Assembly (NCBI GenBank): GCA_964576265.1
Contig: CAZNVB010000076.1
Location: forward strand, 1-12,025
Length of the DNA: 12,025 nucleotides
Source: CAZNVB01 sp964576265
Lineage (GTDB): Bacteria; Acidobacteriota; Aminicenantia; Aminicenantales; UBA8522
Direction: 5' to 3'
Positions 1 to 6,876 of this stretch are shown piece after piece. The number at the start of each line of letters is the position of its first letter. The stretch's first letter is position 1. The notes below the pieces were generated by a model. The model had not been told where the DNA came from and made no database searches. It saw only the letters and a list, made by a program, of their open reading frames with translations. A program made the translations under genes and the position numbers.

Positions 1-1226
1 GTGCAGTGGGCAAGAGTGATGATTCCATCGTGGGGATAAGTCGGGTCATTGAGAAAAACAGGCTTCCCCGAGATGTTCGCAAGCAGAATGCCGGACGGGA
101 TGACGACAAAATCCGATTCGCAGAACGCAAGATAGCCGGCGTCGTTGAGCAGGCTCAGCGTCAGGCAGGCCGAAGTTTCGGCGAGCGGCATGATCGTTCC
201 CATGCAGCCGTTGATGGTGATCGCCCGGCATTCCGCCTGTTTCATGAGGCGGCGGAAAACGTGGCCGAGGAGAAAGGCGTTCTCGACGAACAAGCGGTCG
301 GTTTCGAGAGTCGTTCCGGGCCGGCTCAGATATTCAACCGCCTCGCTCTGAGCTTTTTTTACCGCCTCCCGGTCGAGGCGGGCTTGCGTGATTAGTTTTC
401 CGAGCTCCTCATAAGAAATTGTGCAGATGTCATACTTCCAGATGCTCTCCACAAGTCTGGGCACGACTCCGGCCGGTTGCGACCAGGCGTCGGGCCCGCC
501 CACGGCGATGATCCGGGTTCCCAACGCGTTCCTCAGGCCGGCCAGAGCTCTCAATCGCCAGAGGATTTCCTCTTGGCTGTCGATGACGATATCCTGGTCA
601 TTGATTCCCTTCAGGGCAAGGCTGTCGGTATGCTGACGGAGATAGCGGGGGCTGATGATCTCGTACCAGAGATAAACCGGACCCGACTTATGGCGGCAAA
701 AGAAAATGATGTCTTTTCCCGTCGAAGCGAGGGAGGCAAAAATGTCCATCCAGCCGCCCGCCGGATAGACGAGAAGAACATCGGAAGAAGAAAGATCGCC
801 CAGGAAAGACAGATCGGCGGCTTCCCGGACCGCGGCAAGAGGAAGGATGTCGAGAGGGAAATCGGCTTCGGAGCGGAGGTTGTCGAGATCCCTTCGGAGG
901 CGAGCGATTTCTTCTTCCGCCTGGCGCTCGGTCTCAATTCCACCCCAGCTCCGCCAGCTCGTTTGAAATTTTCGCTTCGGAATCTCATAGGTGAGAATCG
1001 GCTTGACCCTGAGTGGGCGGCGCTCCAGCCCGGCCCCCTCTTCGGCCTCGATGGCCGAAAGATTCGGCCAGGAAAGGCCAGCGAGCGCAATCCCGCCGAT
1101 CGCCGTCGCCCCCATTCCCTTAAGGAAAGTCCTCCGAGTGAGAGCGCCGCTCCCGCCGATCGTATTCCCGGAAGGACAACAATGGGGGGAAAACTTTCCG
1201 CTTCGAAACCGTTCGCCTTTTCTCAT
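1..1226 (-). CDS. Tat-exported L-fucose isomerase-like protein (3' end cut off)
   Basis: Translating the minus strand from the ATG at 1226 gives an open frame that reaches the left edge without a stop, about 408 codons, so the C-terminus lies outside. The start is set by AAGGAGG six bases upstream. The N-terminus is a twin-arginine signal: a hydrophilic stretch, then TRRTFLKG at residues 30-37 and a hydrophobic segment ending near residue 53. The n-region is longer than usual and contains a CC pair. This predicts export in folded form. The last 75 residues in the window resemble the C-terminal domain of L-fucose/L-arabinose isomerases: INGCMG near 337, then SLLNDAG, CESD near 369, FLNDPT and LAHC at the edge. 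Acidic residues in this region bind metal in the true isomerases. The middle (residues 85-300) is Rossmann-like but not diagnostic. Substrate and activity are unknown. The gene starts 27 bases after the URO-D-like gene and is probably co-transcribed with it. Confidence 0.7.
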   Translation of the reverse strand, partial: MRKGERFRSGKFSPHCCPSGNTIGGSGALTRRTFLKGMGATAIGGIALAGLSWPNLSAIEAEEGAGLERRPLRVKPILTYEIPKRKFQTSWRSWGGIETERQAEEEIARLRRDLDNLRSEADFPLDILPLAAVREAADLSFLGDLSSSDVLLVYPAGGWMDIFASLASTGKDIIFFCRHKSGPVYLWYEIISPRYLRQHTDSLALKGINDQDIVIDSQEEILWRLRALAGLRNALGTRIIAVGGPDAWSQPAGVVPRLVESIWKYDICTISYEELGKLITQARLDREAVKKAQSEAVEYLSRPGTTLETDRLFVENAFLLGHVFRRLMKQAECRAITINGCMGTIMPLAETSACLTLSLLNDAGYLAFCESDFVVIPSGILLANISGKPVFLNDPTYPHDGIITLAHC

Positions 1227-1232
1227 CAGATG

Positions 1233-1239
1233 CCTCCTT
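1233..1239 (-). promoter_or_regulatory. Ribosome binding site of the Tat/isomerase-like gene
   Basis: AAGGAGG on the minus strand, six bases before the ATG at 1226. It is one of the strongest Shine-Dalgarno matches in the window. It decides the start of a gene whose n-region would otherwise look too long for a Tat signal. Confidence 0.75.
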
Positions 1240-1253
1240 CGCTCAAAATCACC

Positions 1254-2456
1254 TCAGTCCTGGCGTTCCTTTTCTTCATAATTACCGAGGGACAGCGGAT
1301 AGCGTCCATATTCCCGGACGAGCTTGACAATGAAATCATAAGTCGGGCCGGATACCGCCCCTGTTACGGAATGGTCCGACTGGAAAAGATACCCGCCTCC
1401 CCGCGCCGCGTTGAGCTTGCGGAGAACATCGCGGCGGATCGCTTCCCGGTCGCCTGTCTCCCAAATACGCACGTCTCCATTCCCGCAGAAGGCAATCCGG
1501 TGCCCGTATCGGCGCCGCATCTCCACGACGTCGAACCCCGCCTTGGCCTCGAGCGGGTTGTAGGCATCGACGCCGATCTCGATAAAATCTTCGAAGACCG
1601 CCGAGACATTGCCGCAGCCGTGGTAGATCACTGGAAGGCCGTGGGAATGGGCGAGTTCGGTCATGGCAGCCACCCAGGGCTTGAAATAAGCACGCCAGTA
1701 GACGGGCGACATGAAAAGCGATTTCTTATAGGCCATGTCGCCCCAAATGACAAACCCGTCGAGGAGACCCTCGCCCGCCTCGATCTCCGCCGCTGCAAGC
1801 TCAAGATAGAAAGCACCGATCCGGTTGATGACCCCGCCCATGCGCTCTGGATATTCGCCCATCCAGAGAAGGGCGTTGAGCTGGCCGACCAAGCGGGTCA
1901 GGCATTCGCTCGGTTCGATCACGCTTCCATAAACGGGAAAATCGGGCCACTGCGCCCGGACCTTATCGATCCAGGCTGAATCGGCGCGCAGATAGCCGTC
2001 GCCGATGCCGTTGATCTGATCGTCGATCGCGGCAAAAAGCCGGCGTCGGTCGCGCGGATCGTCGAACTCGACTCGCTCGAGCTTCTCGAAGGTATCGATT
2101 TCCCACGACTTCATTTCGGGCATCGGATGAGCAAATCGCTTGTCAAGGACGGCGCCGAACCCGGTTTTGACCACAACCCCCTCCGGAGTTTCGATCAGGA
2201 CTTCAAACGGTCGGACCCAGGGATCGAGGTTCGGTGTGACGACCGTCCAGTCGAAGTCGTAATAAGCGGCCGGAGTGGCGTCCTCGGGCAACCCGAGCTC
2301 ACGCTTCCACCGCGAAACGAAGCTCCCCCAGAAAAAATCGTTGATCGGAACTCGGTCGGGCTCTTCATGCCGGAGGGCCTTGCTCATCCGCTCGAGTTTT
2401 TTCAGCGTTTTTTCGCCGCGGCTCATTTTGCCGGAAGAATCTCGGGAGTTCGGCAT
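1254..2456 (-). CDS. Uroporphyrinogen decarboxylase-like (URO-D/MtaA superfamily) protein
   Basis: A 400-residue protein of the URO-D fold, which covers heme-pathway decarboxylases and the methyltransferases that move methyl groups between corrinoid proteins and thiols. Visible family marks are the N-terminal EEPDRVPIN (residues 32-39), the central VIWGDMAYK, and the C-terminal SGPTYDFIVKL followed by EYGRYP. HGCG at 279-282 plus Cys324 (AFCGNGD) match the His-x-Cys...Cys zinc site of MtaA-type methyltransferases, which decarboxylases lack. A methyltransferase role is therefore more likely than heme synthesis, though the substrate is unknown. The frame stays open upstream to 2609, but that part lies inside the preceding gene. 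An ATG at 2474 would overlap that gene's stop (TAATG), yet GGAGGAG sits four bases before the ATG at 2456, which I chose. No corrinoid-binding protein is encoded nearby. Confidence 0.8.
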   Translation of the reverse strand: MPNSRDSSGKMSRGEKTLKKLERMSKALRHEEPDRVPINDFFWGSFVSRWKRELGLPEDATPAAYYDFDWTVVTPNLDPWVRPFEVLIETPEGVVVKTGFGAVLDKRFAHPMPEMKSWEIDTFEKLERVEFDDPRDRRRLFAAIDDQINGIGDGYLRADSAWIDKVRAQWPDFPVYGSVIEPSECLTRLVGQLNALLWMGEYPERMGGVINRIGAFYLELAAAEIEAGEGLLDGFVIWGDMAYKKSLFMSPVYWRAYFKPWVAAMTELAHSHGLPVIYHGCGNVSAVFEDFIEIGVDAYNPLEAKAGFDVVEMRRRYGHRIAFCGNGDVRIWETGDREAIRRDVLRKLNAARGGGYLFQSDHSVTGAVSGPTYDFIVKLVREYGRYPLSLGNYEEKERQD

Positions 2457-2460
2457 TTTT

Positions 2461-2467
2461 CTCCTCC
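2461..2467 (-). promoter_or_regulatory. Ribosome binding site of the URO-D-like gene
   Basis: GGAGGAG on the minus strand, four bases before the ATG at 2456 and just downstream of the stop of the hydrogenase-like gene. It favours 2456 over the alternative ATGs at 2474 and 2426. Confidence 0.7.
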
Positions 2468-2473
2468 CGGACA

Positions 2474-3766
2474 TTATTTTTTTAGGTAGATCGTTCGCAG
2501 CGTGTTGATGCGCTCGGGTGAAAGAAAAACACAGTCCCGAAGGTCGGCACGGCCGGCAGCCGCGTCTTCGGCGTGATTCCGGCACGAGGGAGCGCCGCAG
2601 AGGCCGCAATTCAGAAGAGGCAGGGCTTTGATCAGCTCGTCCGCCTTCTTTTTCCTGACCACCCGCTCGCGCAAATCAAACACCTGGCCTTCGACCGGCC
2701 GCGGCTTCAGCGACCCGCGAAGGGAGAAATCCTCGGTGGCATAACGCCGGGCCACCTCTTTCTCGAACTCGGGCGAAGGTTTGGGTCGCCGGGAGATCAA
2801 ATGGAGGTTTTTTGCCCGGGCGACGTAAAGATTTTCGACCGTCAGGTTGCCCCCGATACAGCCTCCCTGGCAGGCATGGCACTCCAGGAACTCGACATTC
2901 AGAAGCTTCCCTTTTTCGACATCGTTAAAGACTTTGATGATATCGGTCAGCCCGGTGAGGGGCAGGTAGTGCTCGCGGGAGAGATGGGGAAATTCTCCTT
3001 CCGGTGCGCCCCAGTGAAAGAGATCATCGGAGGCCCAGCTCGACTTGGCCGGCTCTTCCTTGGCCGAGGGCTTTCTCAGCCGGAAAAGAATCTCGTTGTA
3101 AATCTGAGAGATCCCGATCGCGCCGTCGAGATTGCTTTTCGCCTCCTCGGCCGGCTGGATGATGGAAATGGTCTTTGCCTGGCAGGGCGTGATGTAAATC
3201 GCGCCGATTTCTTCCGGCCGAAGCCCCAGCTCCTTGGAATAGCGGCGTTTCAATTCGCGGCCGGCGATCTCCCGCGGGGCGTCGATGTGAATCAAGTGAT
3301 CGACCATAGCCGGGTAAGCGACTTGCACGAGCCGGACGACGACCGGGCAGGAACTTGATATCAGGGGAAACGGTCCCGGCCATTTTTTGACGCAATCCGT
3401 GATCGCCCGGTCGATCAGCTCGATATCGACCGCATATTCCCAGACTGCGTCGAATCCGAAGTCGAGGAGCGCCCGGGCCACCTGGGCCGGCGTATCGTTA
3501 AAACCGAACTGAGTGAAAAGGGCCGGCGAAGCGACCGCCACCTTGAACCTGAACCGGTCGAGCTCGGCAAAGGCGATCGTCGTGGCCGAGATCGCTCCCG
3601 GAGTGCAAACGCTCAAGCAGGAACCACAGTCGATGCAGAGATCCGGAATCAGGCCCGCCTTGCCGTCTTTGATCCGGATCGCATGGGTCGGGCAGGCACG
3701 CATGCAGTTCATGCATCCGGTGCATTTCTCCCGGTCGATTCTGAACCCGTGCTTCAGTTCAGCCAT
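2474..3766 (-). CDS. Sensory-type [FeFe]-hydrogenase-like Fe-S protein
   Basis: A 430-residue protein with three parts. Residues 15-54 are a 2x[4Fe-4S] ferredoxin domain (Cys15/18/21/25 and 44/47/50/54). Residues 75-315 are a compact hydrogenase large-subunit domain. Residues 387-412 are a C-terminal four-Cys FeS domain (Cys387/390/395/412). All four Cys ligands of the H-cluster can be placed: Cys140 in SSSCP, Cys195 in TPCQAK, Cys299 and Cys303 in CHACQGGCIGG. Lys198, which contacts a diatomic ligand in catalytic enzymes, is also kept. The proton-relay Cys just before the first ligand is Ser139, and the two Met residues near the cluster are Thr193 and His297. Such changes mark the putative sensory (HydS-like) groups, so hydrogen or redox sensing is more likely than fast turnover. 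No PAS domain is present. The ATG overlaps the HATPase gene by eight bases with no clear Shine-Dalgarno, suggesting translational coupling. Confidence 0.85.
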   Translation of the reverse strand: MAELKHGFRIDREKCTGCMNCMRACPTHAIRIKDGKAGLIPDLCIDCGSCLSVCTPGAISATTIAFAELDRFRFKVAVASPALFTQFGFNDTPAQVARALLDFGFDAVWEYAVDIELIDRAITDCVKKWPGPFPLISSSCPVVVRLVQVAYPAMVDHLIHIDAPREIAGRELKRRYSKELGLRPEEIGAIYITPCQAKTISIIQPAEEAKSNLDGAIGISQIYNEILFRLRKPSAKEEPAKSSWASDDLFHWGAPEGEFPHLSREHYLPLTGLTDIIKVFNDVEKGKLLNVEFLECHACQGGCIGGNLTVENLYVARAKNLHLISRRPKPSPEFEKEVARRYATEDFSLRGSLKPRPVEGQVFDLRERVVRKKKADELIKALPLLNCGLCGAPSCRNHAEDAAAGRADLRDCVFLSPERINTLRTIYLKK

Positions 3767-4196
3767 GAGTGTTCAAGCTGATGCGGGCGAAGACGGAAGT
3801 CCCTTTTCCGACCTCGGATTCAATCCGCAATTCGTCGGCATTCTTTTTCATGTTCGAGAGGCCCATCCCGAAACCGAACCCCATCTCCCGCATCTCGTCC
3901 GAGGCCGTTGAATAGCCTTCCTTCATCGCCAGCTCGATGTCTTCGATTCCCGGGCCTTCATCCTTGATCTCAAGGACAATATCCTCCTCGGTCAGGATGA
4001 GCGTCAGGACGCCACGCTCGGCATACATGACGACGTTCATCTCGCCCTCAAAGGCGACGATTACCAGACGCCGAACGGTCGGCGGGTCGATGCCGAGATC
4101 GCGAAGGATGGTCTTGATCTCACTCGAGACCTCCCCTGCTTTTTCAAAGTTTCTTCCCTGAATGAAGAACTCCTCCCGCAGAAGCTCCGCCGGCAT
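3759..4196 (-). CDS. RsbW-like anti-sigma/serine kinase-type ATP-binding protein
   Basis: A 145-residue stand-alone GHKL (HATPase_c) domain, the usual length for RsbW/SpoIIAB-type serine kinases and anti-sigma factors. An N-box is visible as Glu50-x-x-x-Asn54 in AFEGEMNVV, a G1 box as DEGPG at 79-83, and a G2 region as GFGFGMGLSNMK at 106-117. There is no His-phosphorylation domain, receiver or membrane segment, so it is not a classical sensor kinase. Known relatives phosphorylate an antagonist protein or bind a sigma factor, but neither a STAS antagonist, a sigma factor nor a PP2C phosphatase is encoded in the window. The ATG overlaps the stop of the DRTGG gene (TGATG) and the 3' end overlaps the hydrogenase-like gene by eight bases. 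This points to equal synthesis and a shared signalling job. Confidence 0.85.
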   Translation of the reverse strand: MPAELLREEFFIQGRNFEKAGEVSSEIKTILRDLGIDPPTVRRLVIVAFEGEMNVVMYAERGVLTLILTEEDIVLEIKDEGPGIEDIELAMKEGYSTASDEMREMGFGFGMGLSNMKKNADELRIESEVGKGTSVFARISLNTHG

Positions 4197-4540
4197 CAGG
4201 ACACGCCTTTGAGGCCTTTATTGTAAAGAATGCCGCAAATATCGAACATCACCATGTCCGTGACCAGCACCGGAATCCGCTTCTGGGCGGCGAACTCAAC
4301 GATTTTCTTATCCGGGCGCTTCCCTCGGCAGTAAATGACGGCGCTGACTCCAGCGATATCGGCCGTGCGGATGGACTGGATATTGGTCAGCCCAGTGATC
4401 ATCAGCTCCTTCGATTTGGCGAAGGCGAGAATCTCGCTCATTCCGTCCGAGGCGACGACTTCGGTGATATCGACCGACAGATTATCTTCCCCGGTCAGAA
4501 CCTCGCATCTTAACAGCTCTTTGATTTCTGAAAGCCTCAT
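4196..4540 (-). CDS. DRTGG-domain protein (small, complete)
   Basis: A 114-residue protein consisting of a single DRTGG-type domain. Marks include the start MRLSEIKELL, the segment ASDGMSEILAFAK (30-42), MITGLTNIQSIRTA (47-60), VIYCRGKRPD near 68-77, and IPVLVTDM near 88-95. The domain takes its name from HPr kinase/phosphorylase and phosphotransacetylase-associated proteins, where it is thought to be regulatory. Small free-standing copies are common beside [FeFe]-hydrogenase gene clusters, for instance in Thermotogae, but I know of no proven function. The ATG at 4540 follows a purine-rich weak Shine-Dalgarno (GAGGGCAGAGAG). The gene starts 21 bases after nfnB and ends in a TGATG overlap with the HATPase gene. 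It is related to the fragment at the right edge of the window but not identical to it. Confidence 0.8.
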   Translation of the reverse strand: MRLSEIKELLRCEVLTGEDNLSVDITEVVASDGMSEILAFAKSKELMITGLTNIQSIRTADIAGVSAVIYCRGKRPDKKIVEFAAQKRIPVLVTDMVMFDICGILYNKGLKGVS

Positions 4541-4561
4541 TTTTTCTCTCTGCCCTCGGCC

Positions 4562-5977
4562 TCACGGTTTGCTCATCAGATATTCATGAATCGAAGCTGC
4601 GGCGATTCTCCCGTCCCCCATGGCGCTGATGACCGTGGCCGATCCGCGGACGATATCCCCGCCTGCCCAGATATTCGGTCGGGACGTCCTTCCGGTTTTC
4701 GGGTCGGTGACAATCCCGCCCTTCTTGTTGATTTCGACCCCCGGGGTGGTCATCGGGATCAAAGGATTGGGGCTGTTTCCGATGGCGATGACCACAGCAT
4801 CGAAGGGGATGATGAAGTTCGATCCCTCGACCGGGATCGGCTTCCGGCGACCGGAAGCGTCGGGCTCGCCAAGCTCCATCCGCAGGCACTCCATTTCCTT
4901 GATCCATCCGTTCTCATCGCCGATCAGCCGGACGGGGAGTGTCAGGAGGTCGAAGATGACGCCCTCTTCCTCGGCGTTTTCGACTTCCTCGGCCCGCGCC
5001 GGAAGTTCGGCCTTGCTCCTCCGGTAGACAAGATGGACTTCATCGGCACCCAGACGGACCGCCGTCCGAGCGGAATCCATGGCGACATTGCCGCCGCCGA
5101 CGACGGCCACGCGCGACGGCCGTTTCACCGGCGTGTCGTATTCCGGGAAACGAAAGCCCTTCATCAGATTGACACGGGTCAGATACTCGTTGGCCGAATA
5201 AACACCGTTCAAGTTTTCGCCCGGAATCTCCATAAACCAAGGAAGTCCCGCCCCGGAGCCGACAAAGACGGCGTCGAATTCCTCGAGCAGCCGGTCGACC
5301 GTCCGGGTCTTGCCGACGATAAAATCCGTGTAAATCTTGACGCCCAGACTCTTGACGTATTCCACCTCGCGGTGGACGATCGCCTTGGGCAGCCGAAACT
5401 CAGGGATGCCGTAGATCAAAACGCCGCCGCATTCGTGAAGGGCTTCGAAAATCGTGACCTCATGACCGAGGATGACGAGGTCGTTGGCCACCGTGATTCC
5501 GGCCGGTCCGGCGCCGACAACGGCGACTTTTTTCCCCGTCTTCGGAGCGATGTCAGGAACTTCGATTTTCCCTTCGGCCGCTTCCCAATCGGCCAAGAAC
5601 CGCTCCAGCCGGCCGATGGCGATCGGAGCTTTCTTGTTCGACAGGACGCAGGCTTTTTCGCACTGCTCTTCCTGCGGGCAGACGCGGCCGCAGATCGCCG
5701 GCAGGGCGTTCGTCTCTTTGATCTTCTTGATCCCGGCGCTGAAATTCCCCTCGACGATCGAGCGGATGAAACCGGGGATGTCGATCCCGACGGGGCACCC
5801 CTGGTTGCACAGCGGCTTCTTGCACTGGAGGCAGCGCCGGGCCTCCTCGACCGCCGTCTCCACCGGGTAGCCGAGAGCCACTTCGTCGAAATTCTTGATG
5901 CGCTCCCACGGAGTCTGCTTCGGCATCGGACGCCGCGCCAGGTCGATCTTTTTCTTTTCCGCTTTCTCTTCGCTCAC
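4562..5977 (-). CDS. nfnB: NfnB-like subunit (NADPH/ferredoxin site) of NADH-dependent Fd:NADP+ oxidoreductase
   Basis: A 471-residue protein of the GltD/NfnB family, the usual full length. The N-terminal Fe-S domain has Cys49/52/57/61 and Cys96/100/106/110. The latter group includes PQEEQC, whose Glu may act as a ligand as in NfnB. GAGPAG at 155-160 binds FAD. GGGNVAMD at 294-301 is the NADPH Rossmann motif, followed by VYRRSKAELPAR, whose Arg pair fits the 2'-phosphate of NADPH. AGGD at 438-441 closes the FAD site. In characterised NfnAB this subunit carries the bifurcating FAD and exchanges electrons with NADPH and ferredoxin in the cytoplasm. It resembles the small subunit of glutamate synthase, but the adjoining nfnA-like gene and the lack of a glutamate synthase large subunit favour Nfn. 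The start codon is GTG with AGAGG about nine bases upstream. The gap to nfnA is 36 bases. Confidence 0.88.
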   Translation of the reverse strand: MSEEKAEKKKIDLARRPMPKQTPWERIKNFDEVALGYPVETAVEEARRCLQCKKPLCNQGCPVGIDIPGFIRSIVEGNFSAGIKKIKETNALPAICGRVCPQEEQCEKACVLSNKKAPIAIGRLERFLADWEAAEGKIEVPDIAPKTGKKVAVVGAGPAGITVANDLVILGHEVTIFEALHECGGVLIYGIPEFRLPKAIVHREVEYVKSLGVKIYTDFIVGKTRTVDRLLEEFDAVFVGSGAGLPWFMEIPGENLNGVYSANEYLTRVNLMKGFRFPEYDTPVKRPSRVAVVGGGNVAMDSARTAVRLGADEVHLVYRRSKAELPARAEEVENAEEEGVIFDLLTLPVRLIGDENGWIKEMECLRMELGEPDASGRRKPIPVEGSNFIIPFDAVVIAIGNSPNPLIPMTTPGVEINKKGGIVTDPKTGRTSRPNIWAGGDIVRGSATVISAMGDGRIAAASIHEYLMSKP

Positions 5978-6013
5978 GCCGAAAACCTCTTTCTCACACC
6001 GATTTCCCCGTCC

Positions 6014-6847
6014 TCAAAAGCGGGATTGACAGCTCGACCGCCGGAGCGGGTCGACCTCTTCCGGGTTATAGCTCTTGCGCCGGGCCAAGAATTCCTGCCA
6101 GTCGATCTCGTGGCCGTCGAAATCCGGGCCGTCCACGCAGGCGAACTTCGTCTTCCCGGCGACGGACAGCCGACAGACGCCGCACATTCCCGTCCCGTCG
6201 ATCATGATCGGGTTCATATTGACGATCGTCTTCCATCCCAGGGGCTTCGTGACCATGGAGATCCGCATCATCTGAAAGGTGCAGCCGTTGGCGATCACTA
6301 GATTAGGAACGATTCCGAATTGGCTCATGAGGTCCGGAATCTGGGCAATGTGTCCTTTTTTCCCCTTCGTTCCGTCCCGGGTGATGTAGAAAACCCGGTC
6401 GGAGACGCGGGCAAACCGGTCTTCCCAGTAGAGAAGATAAGAACTCCGGGCCTCGAGAACGGCATAGACGCGATTGCCAGCATCCTTGAGCGCCCGAGCG
6501 ACCGGGTAAATGGACCCGATTCCGTAGCAGCCTCCAAGACAGAGGACCGTGCCGTAATTCTCGATCGTCGTTTCCCGGCCGAGCGGACCCGCGAACGTGG
6601 GAATCGTGTCGCCCGGCTTGAGACGGGCGAGTTTGGCCGTCGAGCCTCCGACCTGCATAAAAATGGAGGTCACCGTGCCGAGTTTCGTGTCCCAATCGGC
6701 TACCGAAAGAGGAACGCGCTCTCCCAGGGCATCCGGCCTGACGATGACGAAATTTCCGGGTTTTACGGATTCAGCGACGGCCGGCGCTTCGACGGTGAAC
6801 TCGTGGAGGTTGGGGACGATCATCCGGCGCTCCACGATTTTGTACAT
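6014..6847 (-). CDS. nfnA: NfnA-like flavoprotein subunit (ferredoxin-NADP+ reductase family)
   Basis: A 277-residue FNR-type protein, normal length for NfnA (SudB). RVPLSVADWD at 44-53 matches the FAD-binding Arg-x-x-[ST] region. The C-terminal [2Fe-2S] site is clear: Asp217, Cys222, Cys225 and Cys237 in IDGTGMCGVC and KFACVDGP, the unusual Asp-plus-three-Cys set of NfnA. The two pyridine-nucleotide motifs are altered. The usual GGGxGxAP reads GGCYGIGS (105-112), and the usual GPxxMM reads GCTFQMM (188-194). In known NfnAB this subunit exchanges electrons with NADH and passes them through the [2Fe-2S] cluster to NfnB. If the NuoEF homologues handle NAD(H) here, this site may have drifted. 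AAGGAGAG lies seven bases before the ATG. The gene follows the NuoG-like gene by 29 bases. Confidence 0.87.
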   Translation of the reverse strand: MYKIVERRMIVPNLHEFTVEAPAVAESVKPGNFVIVRPDALGERVPLSVADWDTKLGTVTSIFMQVGGSTAKLARLKPGDTIPTFAGPLGRETTIENYGTVLCLGGCYGIGSIYPVARALKDAGNRVYAVLEARSSYLLYWEDRFARVSDRVFYITRDGTKGKKGHIAQIPDLMSQFGIVPNLVIANGCTFQMMRISMVTKPLGWKTIVNMNPIMIDGTGMCGVCRLSVAGKTKFACVDGPDFDGHEIDWQEFLARRKSYNPEEVDPLRRSSCQSRF

Positions 6848-6876
6848 TCCTATTCTCTCCTTCGCCTGATAATTCG

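Noticed and set aside
477..1979. Plus-strand open frame (500 codons) opposite the URO-D-like and Tat genes
   Set aside because: It lies antisense across two supported genes and has no recognisable domain; no ribosome site was looked for.
2457..2609. Longer N-terminus for the URO-D-like protein (starts at 2609 or 2474)
   Set aside because: The extension is Arg-rich, lies inside the hydrogenase-like gene and has no family similarity. The GGAGGAG site supports 2456.
2573..3358. Plus-strand open frame (261 codons) opposite the hydrogenase-like gene
   Set aside because: The minus strand encodes clear ferredoxin and H-cluster motifs here. The plus-strand product matches nothing I recognise.
4562..5977. 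Glutamate synthase small subunit
   Set aside because: The family is shared, but an NfnA-like gene lies directly upstream and no glutamate synthase large subunit is present, so NfnB is the better call.
4586..6301. Long plus-strand open frame (571 codons) opposite nfnB and nfnA
   Set aside because: It spans two recognisable minus-strand genes in antisense, and its product has low-complexity Asp/Arg/Pro-rich sequence with no domain. It is a by-product of GC-rich codon use.
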